The notes below the pieces were generated by a model. It was not told the origin of the DNA. It did not search any database and saw nothing but the letters and a program-made list of their open reading frames with translations. A program made the position numbers and the translations under genes. From positions 1-29,312 of the IMG/VR virus record IMGVR_UViG_3300010885_019221: a DNA stretch of 29,312 nt; one strand, written 5' to 3'. This stretch comes from a virus. Positions 1 to 6,022 of the stretch are shown here, piece by piece; the stretch's first letter is position 1; every line of letters starts with the position of its first letter.

Positions 1-22
1 CACATGATTGACATTCCATCAT
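1..22 (-). CDS. start of a small gene cut by the window edge
   Basis: An ATG at 22-20 overlaps the TGA stop of the upstream gene in an ATGA arrangement, the usual coupling in this genome. The frame reads on without a stop to the window edge as MMECQSC, so a CxxC pair appears at once, which hints at a small zinc protein. Only seven codons are visible. The call rests on the coupling pattern and not on homology. Confidence 0.35.
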
Positions 23-210
23 AATAACTCTTCCTCTATTTCAATTCTAATATCTTCAATAACTTCAAATTCCTCATTAAGTACCATAACATCATGCTCA
101 ATACCTAACTTAGTAAACCTAATTCTTGAGGCATAAACCCCTTCAGAAACTAGGTATCCATATGAGTCTTCATCTTCTAAGTATACAATAACATGGTGTT
201 CAATTGTCAC
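19..210 (-). CDS. hypothetical acidic protein, 63 aa
   Basis: Unrecognised small protein. It starts at a GTG (210) with a GAGGGG purine stretch 10 nt upstream and overlaps the previous gene by 11 bp. The chain alternates beta-prone hydrophobic residues with acidic ones and ends in an acidic run (IEIEEELL). No membrane segment, cysteine cluster or catalytic motif is visible. It is one of a chain of small overlapping genes following whiB, probably one transcript of early or host-modulating genes. No function is assigned. Confidence 0.6.
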   Translation of the reverse strand: MTIEHHVIVYLEDEDSYGYLVSEGVYASRIRFTKLGIEHDVMVLNEEFEVIEDIRIEIEEELL

Positions 211-451
211 GGTAATTTAACCCCTCAAACTCACATCTAATTCCAAACGATTGAATTATTAATCTAACCTGTTGAAGATATTCCATTATAGAAATTTGTT
301 TTTCAGGACTAAAATTCATAATGACTTCTTCCTTAACTCTCAAACTAACATAATCTTTTCTTTCAACTACATCAAAAGATATACCACGGTATGGAGGTTT
401 TATCTCCCTGACTTTTCTTGCAACTTCTTTAGTGTAAGGTGATTTTGCCAT
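200..451 (-). CDS. hypothetical protein, 83 aa
   Basis: Unrecognised. The ATG at 451 follows a GAGGAAA Shine-Dalgarno with 6-nt spacing and overlaps the end of whiB by 23 bp, so translation is probably coupled. The N-terminus is basic (KSPYTKEVARKVREIKPP), the middle looks like beta strands, and a helix follows around residues 48-70. There is one cysteine. A small alpha/beta fold is plausible, but no family is recognised. Confidence 0.6.
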   Translation of the reverse strand: MAKSPYTKEVARKVREIKPPYRGISFDVVERKDYVSLRVKEEVIMNFSPEKQISIMEYLQQVRLIIQSFGIRCEFEGLNYRDN

Positions 452-794
452 GAATTTTCCTCAACTCTTTCCAAATTTCTGGGGTCTTGTGGCTATTTAA
501 ATCTTTGCTAGGTCTTCCAACATTATCTAAATACACACCTCCCCATACTCCTTGATCTTTATTCTTAACGCCTTCTTTAAAGCATTTAGCAATAACTGGA
601 CATCCTAAACAAATAGAGTCTGCTTGTTCTGCAATGACTTTATCTGATTCATATCCATCAAAGAATGGGTCGTACTTAGCAATATCTTCTAACCCACTTT
701 GTAGCATAGAACTTATAATAGTATTGCATGCTGCTAAGTGATACCACTCAACATCTTTTGGATCAAGACCCAATTGTTCAAGCAGGTTAGACAC
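429..794 (-). CDS. whiB: WhiB-family Fe-S transcriptional regulator
   Basis: WhiB-like protein of about 122 aa. Counting from the GTG at 794, the four cluster cysteines are C23, C62, C65 and C71 (C...C-x2-C-x5-C), followed by the family signature GVWGG at about residues 82-86 and a basic tail. A DPFFD stretch sits where WhiB proteins have their aromatic segment. In Actinobacteria and their phages, WhiB proteins bind a 4Fe-4S cluster and usually act by contacting sigma factor region 4; the phage version probably redirects host transcription. An ATG at 818 would extend the protein, but the GTG has GGAAGG 6 nt upstream and only an 8-bp overlap with the previous stop, so I prefer it. The family is strong evidence for an actinobacterial host. 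Confidence 0.9.
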   Translation of the reverse strand: MSNLLEQLGLDPKDVEWYHLAACNTIISSMLQSGLEDIAKYDPFFDGYESDKVIAEQADSICLGCPVIAKCFKEGVKNKDQGVWGGVYLDNVGRPSKDLNSHKTPEIWKELRKIHGKITLH

Positions 795-996
795 TCTTAA
801 CCTTCCAAGTACCCTCATGTGTTACTTTAGAGCGGAATTCAATTCCCCACTTCTCATTACGAAATACACCGTTCTTCATAGTATATCCATTTTCATTTGG
901 AATCCAACGAACAATGTCCCATCCATCCCAGAAATATCCCTTACGAGCATTATCTGTTACAAATTTATGTGCTTCTCTATAATTTAGTTCAGTCAT
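787..996 (-). CDS. hypothetical protein, 69 aa, Trp-rich
   Basis: Unrecognised small protein rich in aromatic residues, with five tryptophans including FWDGW and DIVRW. Its ATG (996-994) overlaps the TAA of the preceding 47-aa gene in a TAATG arrangement. It looks like a compact beta-rich fold of the kind seen in small phage proteins. It lies directly upstream of whiB and downstream of a strong promoter at 1146-1174, so it is probably co-transcribed with whiB. No function is assigned. Confidence 0.6.
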   Translation of the reverse strand: MTELNYREAHKFVTDNARKGYFWDGWDIVRWIPNENGYTMKNGVFRNEKWGIEFRSKVTHEGTWKVKSV

Positions 997-1139
997 TACT
1001 GTCCTTTAACTAGTCTAATTGATTTTTCGGATTTTGTATTTTCTATTTCTTCTACAACAATACTAAACTTATCATTTAACTGCTTAAGCAATTCAACAAT
1101 AATTGTTAATTGATGTTGTGTTGTGTAACTATCTGACAT
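996..1139 (-). CDS. small protein, 47 aa, first gene after a promoter, leaderless
   Basis: A 47-codon frame beginning MSDSYTTQHQ and ending RLVKGQ. Its ATG lies exactly 6 nt after a TATAAT box, so the transcript should start at or within a base of the start codon; no Shine-Dalgarno exists. Its stop overlaps the next start (TAATG). The protein is a predicted amphipathic helix (QLTIIVELLKQLNDKF...) with no recognised family. It is judged real because of the promoter, the coupling and the lack of any other use for the gap. Confidence 0.6.
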   Translation of the reverse strand: MSDSYTTQHQLTIIVELLKQLNDKFSIVVEEIENTKSEKSIRLVKGQ

Positions 1140-1145
1140 TATATA

Positions 1146-1174
1146 ATTATACCATTTCTATTATTTATAGTCAA
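1146..1174 (-). promoter_or_regulatory. sigma70-type promoter, leaderless whiB-region operon
   Basis: Read on the minus strand: -35 TTGACT (1174-1169), 17-bp spacer, -10 TATAAT (1151-1146) with an upstream TGG making an extended -10. The -35 overlaps the TGA stop of the preceding gene. The predicted start is at about 1139, the A of the ATG. It should drive the 47-aa gene, the 69-aa gene, whiB and the small genes after it. Confidence 0.85.
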
Positions 1175-1569
1175 TGTGTTTTGACTACCTCTGTTTTGAT
1201 TCCATATGCTTCTGATAGTTTAGATAAGGCTTGAGAACGCTTACACTCTCCTCGTTGGAATACCAATACCCTGTCTGCTCCATCTTCAAGCATCTTACTA
1301 TCTCTGGCAATCATTGGATTATTACCCGTAAAAGTTTTGATAGAATAAACTTTCTCCTTAATAGAATATCCATTCTGCTTGACAAGCCTTTCAACTTTTC
1401 CAATAAACTCTGTAACCATATTTTCTGCACCCCTATTTCCAGCATGCACAATAGTCAAAGTTTTATCTTCAGGATTTTGATATACCCAATCTTCCATCAA
1501 GACAGCCATCTTCCTGCTTAATGTTGGGTAGTCCTCCCAATCCTTACTTCCTACTACAATTACTTTCAT
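1171..1569 (-). CDS. SLOG/YspA-like nucleotide-binding protein (DUF2493-like)
   Basis: 132 aa. It opens with a beta strand and glycine turn, MKVIVVGSKDW, and has VHAGNRGAE in the middle, the pattern of SLOG-superfamily proteins (YspA/DUF2493) that bind nucleotide-derived ligands in a Rossmann-like fold. Later, NPMIARDSKMLEDGADRVLVF matches the second conserved block of the family, where the helix is followed by a strand. Cellular SLOG proteins are linked to nucleotide signalling and stress; the phage role is unknown. The start has GAGGAAAA just upstream. It follows a terminator at 1588-1612 and is followed by its own downstream promoter, so it may be expressed at a low level by read-through. 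Confidence 0.7.
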   Translation of the reverse strand: MKVIVVGSKDWEDYPTLSRKMAVLMEDWVYQNPEDKTLTIVHAGNRGAENMVTEFIGKVERLVKQNGYSIKEKVYSIKTFTGNNPMIARDSKMLEDGADRVLVFQRGECKRSQALSKLSEAYGIKTEVVKTH

Positions 1570-1580
1570 TTTTCCTCATC

Positions 1581-1612
1581 TAAATAAAAATAGACTCACC
1601 TAGAGCCTATTT
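1581..1612 (-). terminator. rho-independent terminator after the 334-aa gene
   Basis: Arms 1603-1612 and 1588-1597 form a 10-bp stem with a 5-nt loop. One pair is G-U only when read on the minus strand, which fixes the orientation. A T-rich tract (TTATTTA) follows. It separates the virion-type gene from the SLOG-like gene. Confidence 0.65.
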
Positions 1613-1633
1613 ATATTAAATTAATTTTTTTAA

Positions 1634-2638
1634 TTAATTAGCCTTAAAGAATCCGCCCCAGAAAGACTTTTCCATTTTAGGTTCACCGCTAGAATTTACA
1701 TATGAATCTGGAATAACTGCAAGTCTGCAGATACCATTAAGTTCAATCTGTTGCGAAAGAATCAAACAATTCATTTCATTTTTATGCAATACACAATTTC
1801 CGCACTTAACGCCTATTGACAAATTCTCATTTTCAGATCCACCCTGATATCCAATCCAGATACCGCTAGACTTATCTAGTGGTCCGATATCATTTGTTAG
1901 TTTTAACAATGAATCTGCAAAAGCCTTCTCATCAGATGATAGTTGATTGTAAAGATCTTCTCCATGCCATTCATCAGATTTTTCAATCTTATCTTCATTT
2001 AACAATTCACTTTCTGCTAAATTAGCATAATCATCTTCTGGAAATTCATCAGTATCATCAATTTCATAATTCTTAGAGACTGAATTTAATGTACTTAACT
2101 TATGACCAACATAAGTATCAGTTGGCTTTCCATCTTTATATAATCTAATTAATGCTGCGGGATCATCTGGAGTTCCAGTAATAGTAAAACTAGAATTAGG
2201 AACATCAATCTTTCCATTCCTTACAATTCTTGTAATCTTACCCTCTGCTTTTCCCCCAGATGAATTCCATGAAACCATAGAACCAACACTTGGAGATGAT
2301 GCTTTACTTGTAGACTTTTTCTTTTCTCTATTTACAATAGCACGAGACCAAGAAAATCCTGCATCTCCACCCCATGCATCCCACATAATTCTTCCATTGG
2401 AAGGGAATTTTGGACCTGAACTAAATCCTTCACCCTTCTTATCTACTTCATGGCGTGAAAAAAATGAATACATACGCTTAACAGTATCAAGTGTCAGTGG
2501 CTGACGGCTAGATAATTGACTAGCCCTTCTCCAACCTACAGGAGTTCCAGCACCAGTTGCTTTACCATCCTGCTTCCACTTGATGGCTCTATTGGCTGCT
2601 GAAGCCATAGATTCTGTTGGCTTGTATGTATCAGCCAT
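1634..2638 (-). CDS. multidomain virion-type protein with Tudor-like (Hva1) domain and C-terminal WGGFF tag
   Basis: 334 aa. Residues about 10-100 form a domain common in actinophage proteins: an ANRAIKWK helix, VGWRRASQL, then MYSFFSRHEVDK and MWDAWGGDAGFSW. Residues about 115-185 match the Hva1/Tudor-like module (VGSMVSWNSSGGKAEGKI..., VPNSSFTITGTPDDPAALIRLY, VGHKLSTL). Residues about 260-310 carry a four-cysteine block (CGNC, MNC, GIC) that could hold a zinc or Fe-S site. These modules often appear together in phage structural or maturation proteins; that role is inferred. The last residues are SFWGGFFKAN, which match a motif shared with three other proteins here. The start is 3 nt after the previous stop. 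It is translated together with the acidic 111-aa protein and ends at a terminator. Confidence 0.75.
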   Translation of the reverse strand: MADTYKPTESMASAANRAIKWKQDGKATGAGTPVGWRRASQLSSRQPLTLDTVKRMYSFFSRHEVDKKGEGFSSGPKFPSNGRIMWDAWGGDAGFSWSRAIVNREKKKSTSKASSPSVGSMVSWNSSGGKAEGKITRIVRNGKIDVPNSSFTITGTPDDPAALIRLYKDGKPTDTYVGHKLSTLNSVSKNYEIDDTDEFPEDDYANLAESELLNEDKIEKSDEWHGEDLYNQLSSDEKAFADSLLKLTNDIGPLDKSSGIWIGYQGGSENENLSIGVKCGNCVLHKNEMNCLILSQQIELNGICRLAVIPDSYVNSSGEPKMEKSFWGGFFKAN

Positions 2639-2641
2639 TAG

Positions 2642-2977
2642 TTAAATCTCTTCTCCAACTACTACTTCTGGATCAACCGTAGTGCTAACCAATGGTGCAG
2701 ACGATGCATCTAGTACTGGCTTTGCTGGAGCACTAAAGAAACCTGCCCAATATGACTCTTGCTCAACTACTGGATTAGCAATTTCTGGAAGACCTTCTTC
2801 TGCAAGATCTTCTGATTCAGTTTCTTCTAGGATTACTCCATCTGCTGCTAAGTCCTGCTCTTTATTTGCTTCTAAATCTCTGCCACTTTCAAAGTCTCCT
2901 GCAGAATCAGTTGTACCGCTAATTGGTGTAGGTACATCAAGTTCTGAAACCTCACCCTTTGTTAAATCTTCTGACAT
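2642..2977 (-). CDS. acidic low-complexity protein with internal YWAGFF motif
   Basis: 111 aa, strongly acidic and rich in Glu, Asp, Ser, Val and Pro, with almost no aromatic residues except at 75-81 (SYWAGFF), where a copy of the shared aromatic motif stands out from a disordered background. There is no cysteine or membrane segment. The composition resembles scaffold-like or adaptor proteins. It follows its own promoter (3007-3015) and an AGGAGAT Shine-Dalgarno, and is the first gene of a two-gene unit with the 334-aa protein, which carries the same motif. A disordered adaptor or internal virion protein is possible but not shown. Confidence 0.65.
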   Translation of the reverse strand: MSEDLTKGEVSELDVPTPISGTTDSAGDFESGRDLEANKEQDLAADGVILEETESEDLAEEGLPEIANPVVEQESYWAGFFSAPAKPVLDASSAPLVSTTVDPEVVVGEEI

Positions 2978-3006
2978 TATATCTCCTAAATAAAATATTT
3001 AATTTA

Positions 3007-3015
3007 ATTATACCA
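3007..3015 (-). promoter_or_regulatory. extended -10 promoter for the 111-aa and 334-aa genes
   Basis: TATAAT (3012-3007) preceded by TGG gives an extended -10 just after the thioredoxin stop. No convincing -35 lies at 17 bp. The leader is about 20-25 nt and contains AGGAG, so this unit is leadered. Confidence 0.6.
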
Positions 3016-3020
3016 TAATT

Positions 3021-3332
3021 TTATTGAATTGCATTCTCAATAAACTTACGCATTAGTGCTTTTGGTTTAGCACCATTTTGTGTGGAGACCAACTCTCCAT
3101 CTTTATATACAAGAACAGTTGGAATAGAATTAATTCCAAGTTCTGCTGCTAAGGTGGTATTTGCATCAGCATCTACCTTATAGAATTCTACATTATCAAA
3201 TTCTGAATCTAACTCTTCTAGGATTGGTGTAAGCATTTTGCATGGACCACACCATTCAGCCCAGAAGTCAACCAATGTAAAACCATTTTCTACAGTTGAT
3301 TTAAAATCAACCTCAGATAGTTCCTTCATCAT
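3021..3332 (-). CDS. trxA: thioredoxin
   Basis: 103 aa, the usual thioredoxin length. The active site WCGPCK lies at about residues 27-32, preceded by the typical VDFWAE strand; the cis-proline segment SIPTVLVY and the late glycine of KDGELV are in place. The enzyme is a cytosolic dithiol-disulfide reductant, supporting ribonucleotide reduction and repair of oxidised proteins; phage thioredoxins are common metabolic genes, and the T7 polymerase uses a host one as processivity factor. Here the polymerase is a DnaE type, so that role is unlikely. Two ATGs in tandem (3332, 3329) follow GGGGAC. The start overlaps the previous gene by 20 bp. No partner reductase is present. Confidence 0.93.
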   Translation of the reverse strand: MMKELSEVDFKSTVENGFTLVDFWAEWCGPCKMLTPILEELDSEFDNVEFYKVDADANTTLAAELGINSIPTVLVYKDGELVSTQNGAKPKALMRKFIENAIQ

Positions 3333-3642
3333 AGTCCCCTTCCATATCTAAAATCAAACCACTTTCTTTTAACATTTCTCTACCTTTTTCATTAATGGCA
3401 TAAAGAGGTCCATTTTCATCAAAGGCTACATCAACATAACCTAAATCAAATAGATGGTGAAGTTCTGAATCAAGATCTTCAAGGATCTGGGTGTACATAT
3501 CTGGTAAATGAATTTTCATCAGTTCCATATTGGGCTTTAGAATTCTGTCTCCAGTTTCATCCATACCAACCCATTCAAATACGCCAATATCTTCTAGTTC
3601 ACCGATCATTTGATCAATTTCATCTTCGTAATCGTTTTCCAT
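3313..3642 (-). CDS. hypothetical acidic protein, 109 aa
   Basis: Unrecognised, highly acidic (EDEIDQMIGELEDIGVFEW at the start). Residues about 30-75 look helical, followed by DVAFDENGPLYAINEKGREMLKE, a beta-hairpin and helix reminiscent of the wing region of winged-helix proteins. A DNA-mimic or small regulator is conceivable but only a guess. An AGGAG Shine-Dalgarno lies 10 nt before the ATG, inside the 3' trailer of the tmRNA, so the transcript may run through the tmRNA and be released by processing. Its end overlaps the thioredoxin start. Confidence 0.6.
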   Translation of the reverse strand: MENDYEDEIDQMIGELEDIGVFEWVGMDETGDRILKPNMELMKIHLPDMYTQILEDLDSELHHLFDLGYVDVAFDENGPLYAINEKGREMLKESGLILDMEGDYDEGTI

Positions 3643-3652
3643 ATTTCTCCTG

Positions 3653-3938
3653 TGGAGTAGACGGGAATCGAACCCGTGTCCATCTTATATTCCATTATAC
3701 AGTATTACAGCAATAATTGTCTAGCATTTTCTTGCAATTTTCTTACATACACGACTTTCTGTTCCTAAGTTGTCGTCACTCGGCATATTAAGCAGTTACT
3801 AATGAATTAGAAACAAAACGCTTAACTGCGGAAGCAGTCATAGAGATTGCATTTATTTTTTTTAGATCGTTTAACAAGTCTATCTAACTTGTGCTGCTGT
3901 AGTAATTTCCTACTAAAATGTCGAAGCCTTTCTACCCC
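3653..3938 (-). ncRNA. ssrA: tmRNA (ssrA), phage-encoded
   Basis: Transfer-messenger RNA, which rescues stalled ribosomes and tags the nascent peptide for proteolysis. The 5' end GGGGTAG (3938-3932) pairs with CTACTCC (3660-3654); GGCTTCGAC follows the 5' strand as in other tmRNAs, and the 3' end has the T arm CACGGGTTCGATTCCCGT. The CCA is not fully encoded. The tag frame most likely resumes at GCA (3850) and reads AISMTASAVKRFVSNSLVTA, then TAA at 3790-3788. The 20-residue tag ends LVTA and not the usual LAA. Length is about 286 nt, short but within the known range. A GC-rich hairpin sits 10 nt before the 5' end, and the gene lies between the secreted transglycosylase and an acidic gene, all on the same strand. 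Confidence 0.88.
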
Positions 3939-3947
3939 TTAGTGAAT

Positions 3948-3969
3948 GGTGGGGATTTGACTCCCCACC
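3948..3969 (-). other. GC-rich hairpin between transglycosylase stop and tmRNA
   Basis: A perfect 8-bp stem (GGTGGGGA with TCCCCACC) and 6-nt loop. No U tract follows, so it is a poor intrinsic terminator. It may stabilise the upstream mRNA 3' end or help RNase cleavage that frees the tmRNA 5' end. Confidence 0.6.
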
Positions 3970-3975
3970 ACCCTT

Positions 3976-4509
3976 TTAATACCAACCAGTTCGTTGTGAA
4001 TGTGCCCATGCATTACATGGATTTCCATAACGCTTATCGATATAGTTAGCCCCCCATTTAATTTGAGTGACTGGATTACTATACCAGTCTTTGCCAAACT
4101 TAGCCATCTTAGAACCTGGAAGGGATTGTGGAATCCCATGCGCTCCAGAACTTCTATTATGAGCCTTATGACTCCATCCACTCTCTCTTGTCCAAAGATT
4201 CCCCAGACATACGAACTGTTGTCCTGTCCAGTTATAACTTTGTGCAACATAGAGTTTAGCAAAATTTTTATTTCCTGTAGGGGTTCCTACACGAGATAAT
4301 GCTACTCGGTACTTTGACCTAGATGCAGCCTGTTCCCTATCCCTATAATCTAAACTAATAGATGGTTTAGGACTTGGCTTTGGCTTACCTTTAGTACTTT
4401 CTCTTACTGGTTCTTTAGCGTGACTAATTCCCTGACCCGTTGGTAGCAATATGGAAAATACCATAAGAGGCGCAACGAGGGGGGAAAGTCTTTTCAGAAT
4501 ACCCGTCAT
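3976..4509 (-). CDS. secreted lytic transglycosylase-like protein (SLT fold)
   Basis: 177 aa. A signal peptide is visible: MTGILKR, then a hydrophobic core (residues 10-25) and a SHA cleavage site near residue 31. A Lys/Pro/Ser linker (about 32-52) follows. The C-terminal 80 residues carry the goose-lysozyme-like SLT pattern: LWTRESGWS with likely catalytic E109, then SGAHGIPQSLPGSKMA and IKWGANYIDKRYG. Such proteins cleave the glycan strand of peptidoglycan outside the membrane. A secreted enzyme could act in lysis, superinfection control or wall remodelling. It has its own promoter, with the ATG 6 nt after the -10 and no Shine-Dalgarno, so it should be leaderless. The tail C165-W177 is short compared with longer SLT proteins. 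Confidence 0.85.
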   Translation of the reverse strand: MTGILKRLSPLVAPLMVFSILLPTGQGISHAKEPVRESTKGKPKPSPKPSISLDYRDREQAASRSKYRVALSRVGTPTGNKNFAKLYVAQSYNWTGQQFVCLGNLWTRESGWSHKAHNRSSGAHGIPQSLPGSKMAKFGKDWYSNPVTQIKWGANYIDKRYGNPCNAWAHSQRTGWY

Positions 4510-4515
4510 TATTCT

Positions 4516-4544
4516 AGTATATCAAAAATAATGATATAAGTCAA
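4516..4544 (-). promoter_or_regulatory. sigma70-type promoter, leaderless transglycosylase
   Basis: -35 TTGACT (4544-4539), 17-bp spacer, -10 TATACT (4521-4516) with an upstream TGA (extended -10). Exactly 6 nt separate the -10 from the ATG at 4509. The -35 lies just past the CCA end of tRNA-Gly. Confidence 0.82.
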
Positions 4545-4552
4545 GGGTGAAT

Positions 4553-4626
4553 TGGAGCGAGTGACCAGAATCGAACTGGCACAATCAACTTGGAAGGATG
4601 ATGCACTACCATTATGCAACACTCGC
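4553..4626 (-). tRNA. tRNA-Gly(UCC)
   Basis: Acceptor GCGAGTG/CACTCGC, discriminator T, and CCA is encoded. The anticodon loop is CTTCCAA (anticodon TCC, reads GGA). The T loop is TTCGATT. The anticodon stem has one T-T mismatch in the middle (TCATC/GTTGA). It decodes an A-ending codon that AT-rich phages use heavily. Confidence 0.92.
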
Positions 4627-4638
4627 AGGGATTTTTAG

Positions 4639-4710
4639 AGCCTCTTGTCGGACTTGAACCAACGACATCTTCATTACAAGTGAAGCACTCTACCACTGAG
4701 TTAAAGAGGC
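4639..4710 (-). tRNA. tRNA-Thr(UGU)
   Basis: Acceptor GCCTCTT/AAGAGGC, D arm ACTC/GAGT, anticodon stem CTTCA/TGAAG with loop CTTGTAA (anticodon TGT, reads ACA), T arm GTTGG/CCGAC with loop TTCAAGT. CCA is not encoded (CTA follows the discriminator). It is 12 nt upstream of tRNA-Gly and follows the 74-aa gene by 6 nt, so it is cut out of an mRNA. Confidence 0.92.
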
Positions 4711-4716
4711 ATTATT

Positions 4717-4941
4717 CTAGTTGCTAGATGCACTAGTTTTATTTATAGAGTCTCTTTCATCTATAATCTCATAAGCAAACTTAGTAAGTCCCTCTTCATT
4801 ATTACTAAAATGATGACCGCAGAACATAAGTTCACCTGATACACCTTTAACTAAAACAAATGCTTGTGCTCCACATGAGTCACAACGATCAGCAATCTTT
4901 AAAACTTTGTTTGTAACTTCTTGTTCTTTTTCAGTTAACAT
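4717..4941 (-). CDS. small zinc-binding protein, DUF7455-like, 74 aa
   Basis: The core DRCDSCGAQAFVLVKGVSGELMFCGHH matches a family of tiny proteins widespread in Actinobacteria, usually near sigma factor or helicase genes. C20, C23 and C42 with H44 and H45 probably bind one zinc ion in a zinc-ribbon fold. The rest is a helical tail. Its function is unknown in cells; in a phage it may bind nucleic acid or a host regulator. It starts in a TAATG overlap with the preceding 42-aa gene and runs almost directly into tRNA-Thr. Family assignment is from memory of the pattern. Confidence 0.75.
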   Translation of the reverse strand: MLTEKEQEVTNKVLKIADRCDSCGAQAFVLVKGVSGELMFCGHHFSNNEEGLTKFAYEIIDERDSINKTSASSN

Positions 4942-5069
4942 TATTTTTCCTTTTTTGGATTGACATGGACGAATGGGAACTTATCTTTTTTTGGATTTTG
5001 TTCTGGATACTTTGTTCCAGTATCAGTAGTGGTAACTGTTCCGTTATCACTTGATGGTGTTTCACTCAT
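4941..5069 (-). CDS. hypothetical small protein, 42 aa
   Basis: A 42-codon frame beginning MSETPSSDNG and ending VNPKKEK. The start is supported by an excellent AGGAGG Shine-Dalgarno and the end by a TAATG overlap with the next gene. The N-terminal half is Ser/Thr-rich and likely disordered; the C-terminal half is Lys/Pro-rich (YPEQNPKKDKFPFVHVNP). No family is recognised. It lies between tRNA-Arg and the zinc protein in one transcript. Confidence 0.7.
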   Translation of the reverse strand: MSETPSSDNGTVTTTDTGTKYPEQNPKKDKFPFVHVNPKKEK

Positions 5070-5095
5070 TGTTTCCTCCTGCTTATATTATACAG

Positions 5096-5168
5096 CACCC
5101 CTGGAGGGATTCGAACCCCCGACCTTATCGGTAGAAACGATTTGCGCTATCCACTGCGCTACAGAGGC
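5096..5168 (-). tRNA. tRNA-Arg(UCU)
   Basis: Acceptor GCCTCTG/CAGGGGT (with G-T pairs), D arm GCGC/GCGC, anticodon loop TTTCTAC (anticodon TCT, reads AGA), T arm GGGGG/CCCTC with loop TTCGAAT, discriminator G. CCA is not encoded. The outermost anticodon-stem pair is A-A. It has its own promoter, whose predicted start is only a few nt before the tRNA 5' end. Confidence 0.92.
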
Positions 5169-5171
5169 TTA

Positions 5172-5561
5172 CTATCTAAATATACCATTCCAGATATTCT
5201 TTGTCAAGGTTTTATCTGAAAGTTTATTTGGGTGTATTGATTTAATTCCTTCTGCTGAGTATGCTCGTCTAGCACCTTCATCATTGTCAATTGCTAAAAC
5301 TGCATTATGATACTTTCTTGCCATTTCTGATTTCCACTTGTTAGATTCAGATGTTGAATAGGGATTCATATGTAATGAATCATACTCAACTCCTGCAGCC
5401 TTTAATGCTGCAATTGTTTTTGCACGAGTTGATGCTGGTCTACCAGTTACAATTACAACATTGTATGAAGAATGAGAGTTCAACCAATCAATCGTAGATC
5501 GAATAGGTTGAGTCCCATTTCTCAATAATGTATCATCTATATCACAGATGATAGTAGCCAT
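5172..5561 (-). CDS. HAD-family phosphatase with C-terminal IWNGIF tag
   Basis: 129 aa from the ATG at 5561, two nt after the Dps-like gene stop; a longer frame upstream would only overlap that gene. HAD motif I is CDIDDTLL (D7, D9), motif II VTGRP (T39), a basic residue lies around K75-K77, and motif III/IV is IDNDE (91-95). There is no large cap domain. This resembles the 3'-phosphatase half of T4 polynucleotide kinase and related acid phosphatases, so repair of RNA or DNA 3' ends is possible, though substrate cannot be read from sequence. The final residues NIWNGIFR carry the aromatic motif shared with three other proteins. The promoter for tRNA-Arg lies inside its last codons. Confidence 0.85.
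   Translation of the reverse strand: MATIICDIDDTLLRNGTQPIRSTIDWLNSHSSYNVVIVTGRPASTRAKTIAALKAAGVEYDSLHMNPYSTSESNKWKSEMARKYHNAVLAIDNDEGARRAYSAEGIKSIHPNKLSDKTLTKNIWNGIFR
5179..5207 (-). promoter_or_regulatory. promoter of the tRNA-Arg operon, inside the HAD gene
   Basis: -35 TTGACA (5207-5202), 17-bp spacer, -10 TATATT (5184-5179) preceded by TGG. The whole element lies within the last codons of the HAD phosphatase gene. The predicted start is near 5172, 4 nt before tRNA-Arg. Confidence 0.85.
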
Positions 5562-5563
5562 TT

Positions 5564-6016
5564 TTAGTCTGTTCCCATTTCTGATTTTACAACAGCACTC
5601 AACTGCCAATGCCATTTTGCATGCATGTCTTGACGGTCTGCTAAGAAATTTGCAATACCCTGCTCACGAACTCGTGTGGCAAGATCAAATGCGTCCTTAA
5701 TCTTTTCCGTAACTGCATCATTTGCAGCCAGTAAATCTGCAGACATCATCACAGGATCAGAACTCACATCTGTTTCTGGAATAGATGCTAATTCAACAAA
5801 ACGACTTAACTTAAATGGTGCATAATCACCAAGTTTTCTTACTAATTCTGCAAAGGGGTCGATAGCCCCATCATAATCTTCATAAATTTCTTCAAAGAAT
5901 TCATGGAATTGTGGGAAATCGTCACCCTCAACATTCCAATGATATCCATGTGCTTTAAATTTTAATGTTACTGTATCTGCCAGCAACGACTTTAGTGCAT
6001 TAATTAATTCATCCAT
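5564..6016 (-). CDS. dps: Dps/ferritin-like protein
   Basis: 150 aa, four-helix ferritin-like fold. The Dps ferroxidase segment is clear: KFKAHGYHWNVEGDDFPQFHEFFEEIYEDYDGAIDPFAE, with the histidine, Asp and Glu ligands of the inter-subunit iron site. The length suits Dps, which forms 12-subunit shells that oxidise and store iron and shield DNA from peroxide. The N- and C-termini are short, so DNA binding by a Lys-rich tail is unlikely. It might protect phage or host DNA during infection. A TATAAT lies 6 nt before the ATG and there is no Shine-Dalgarno, so it looks leaderless. The tagged HAD gene follows after 2 nt. Confidence 0.9.
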   Translation of the reverse strand: MDELINALKSLLADTVTLKFKAHGYHWNVEGDDFPQFHEFFEEIYEDYDGAIDPFAELVRKLGDYAPFKLSRFVELASIPETDVSSDPVMMSADLLAANDAVTEKIKDAFDLATRVREQGIANFLADRQDMHAKWHWQLSAVVKSEMGTD

Positions 6017-6022
6017 ATGTTT

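Noticed and set aside
2682-2993. Long plus-strand frame opposite the acidic 111-aa gene
   Set aside because: It is the complement of a strongly biased acidic gene that has its own promoter and Shine-Dalgarno; the Ser/Ala-rich product has no features and no ribosome site.
3653-3730. The tmRNA 3' end as an ordinary tRNA
   Set aside because: It has a T arm and acceptor strand but no anticodon arm nearby; the matching acceptor strand lies 280 nt upstream with a tag frame between.
3939-4262. Frame overlapping the transglycosylase gene in another register
   Set aside because: Signal peptide, catalytic Glu and leaderless promoter all belong to the 3976-4509 frame.
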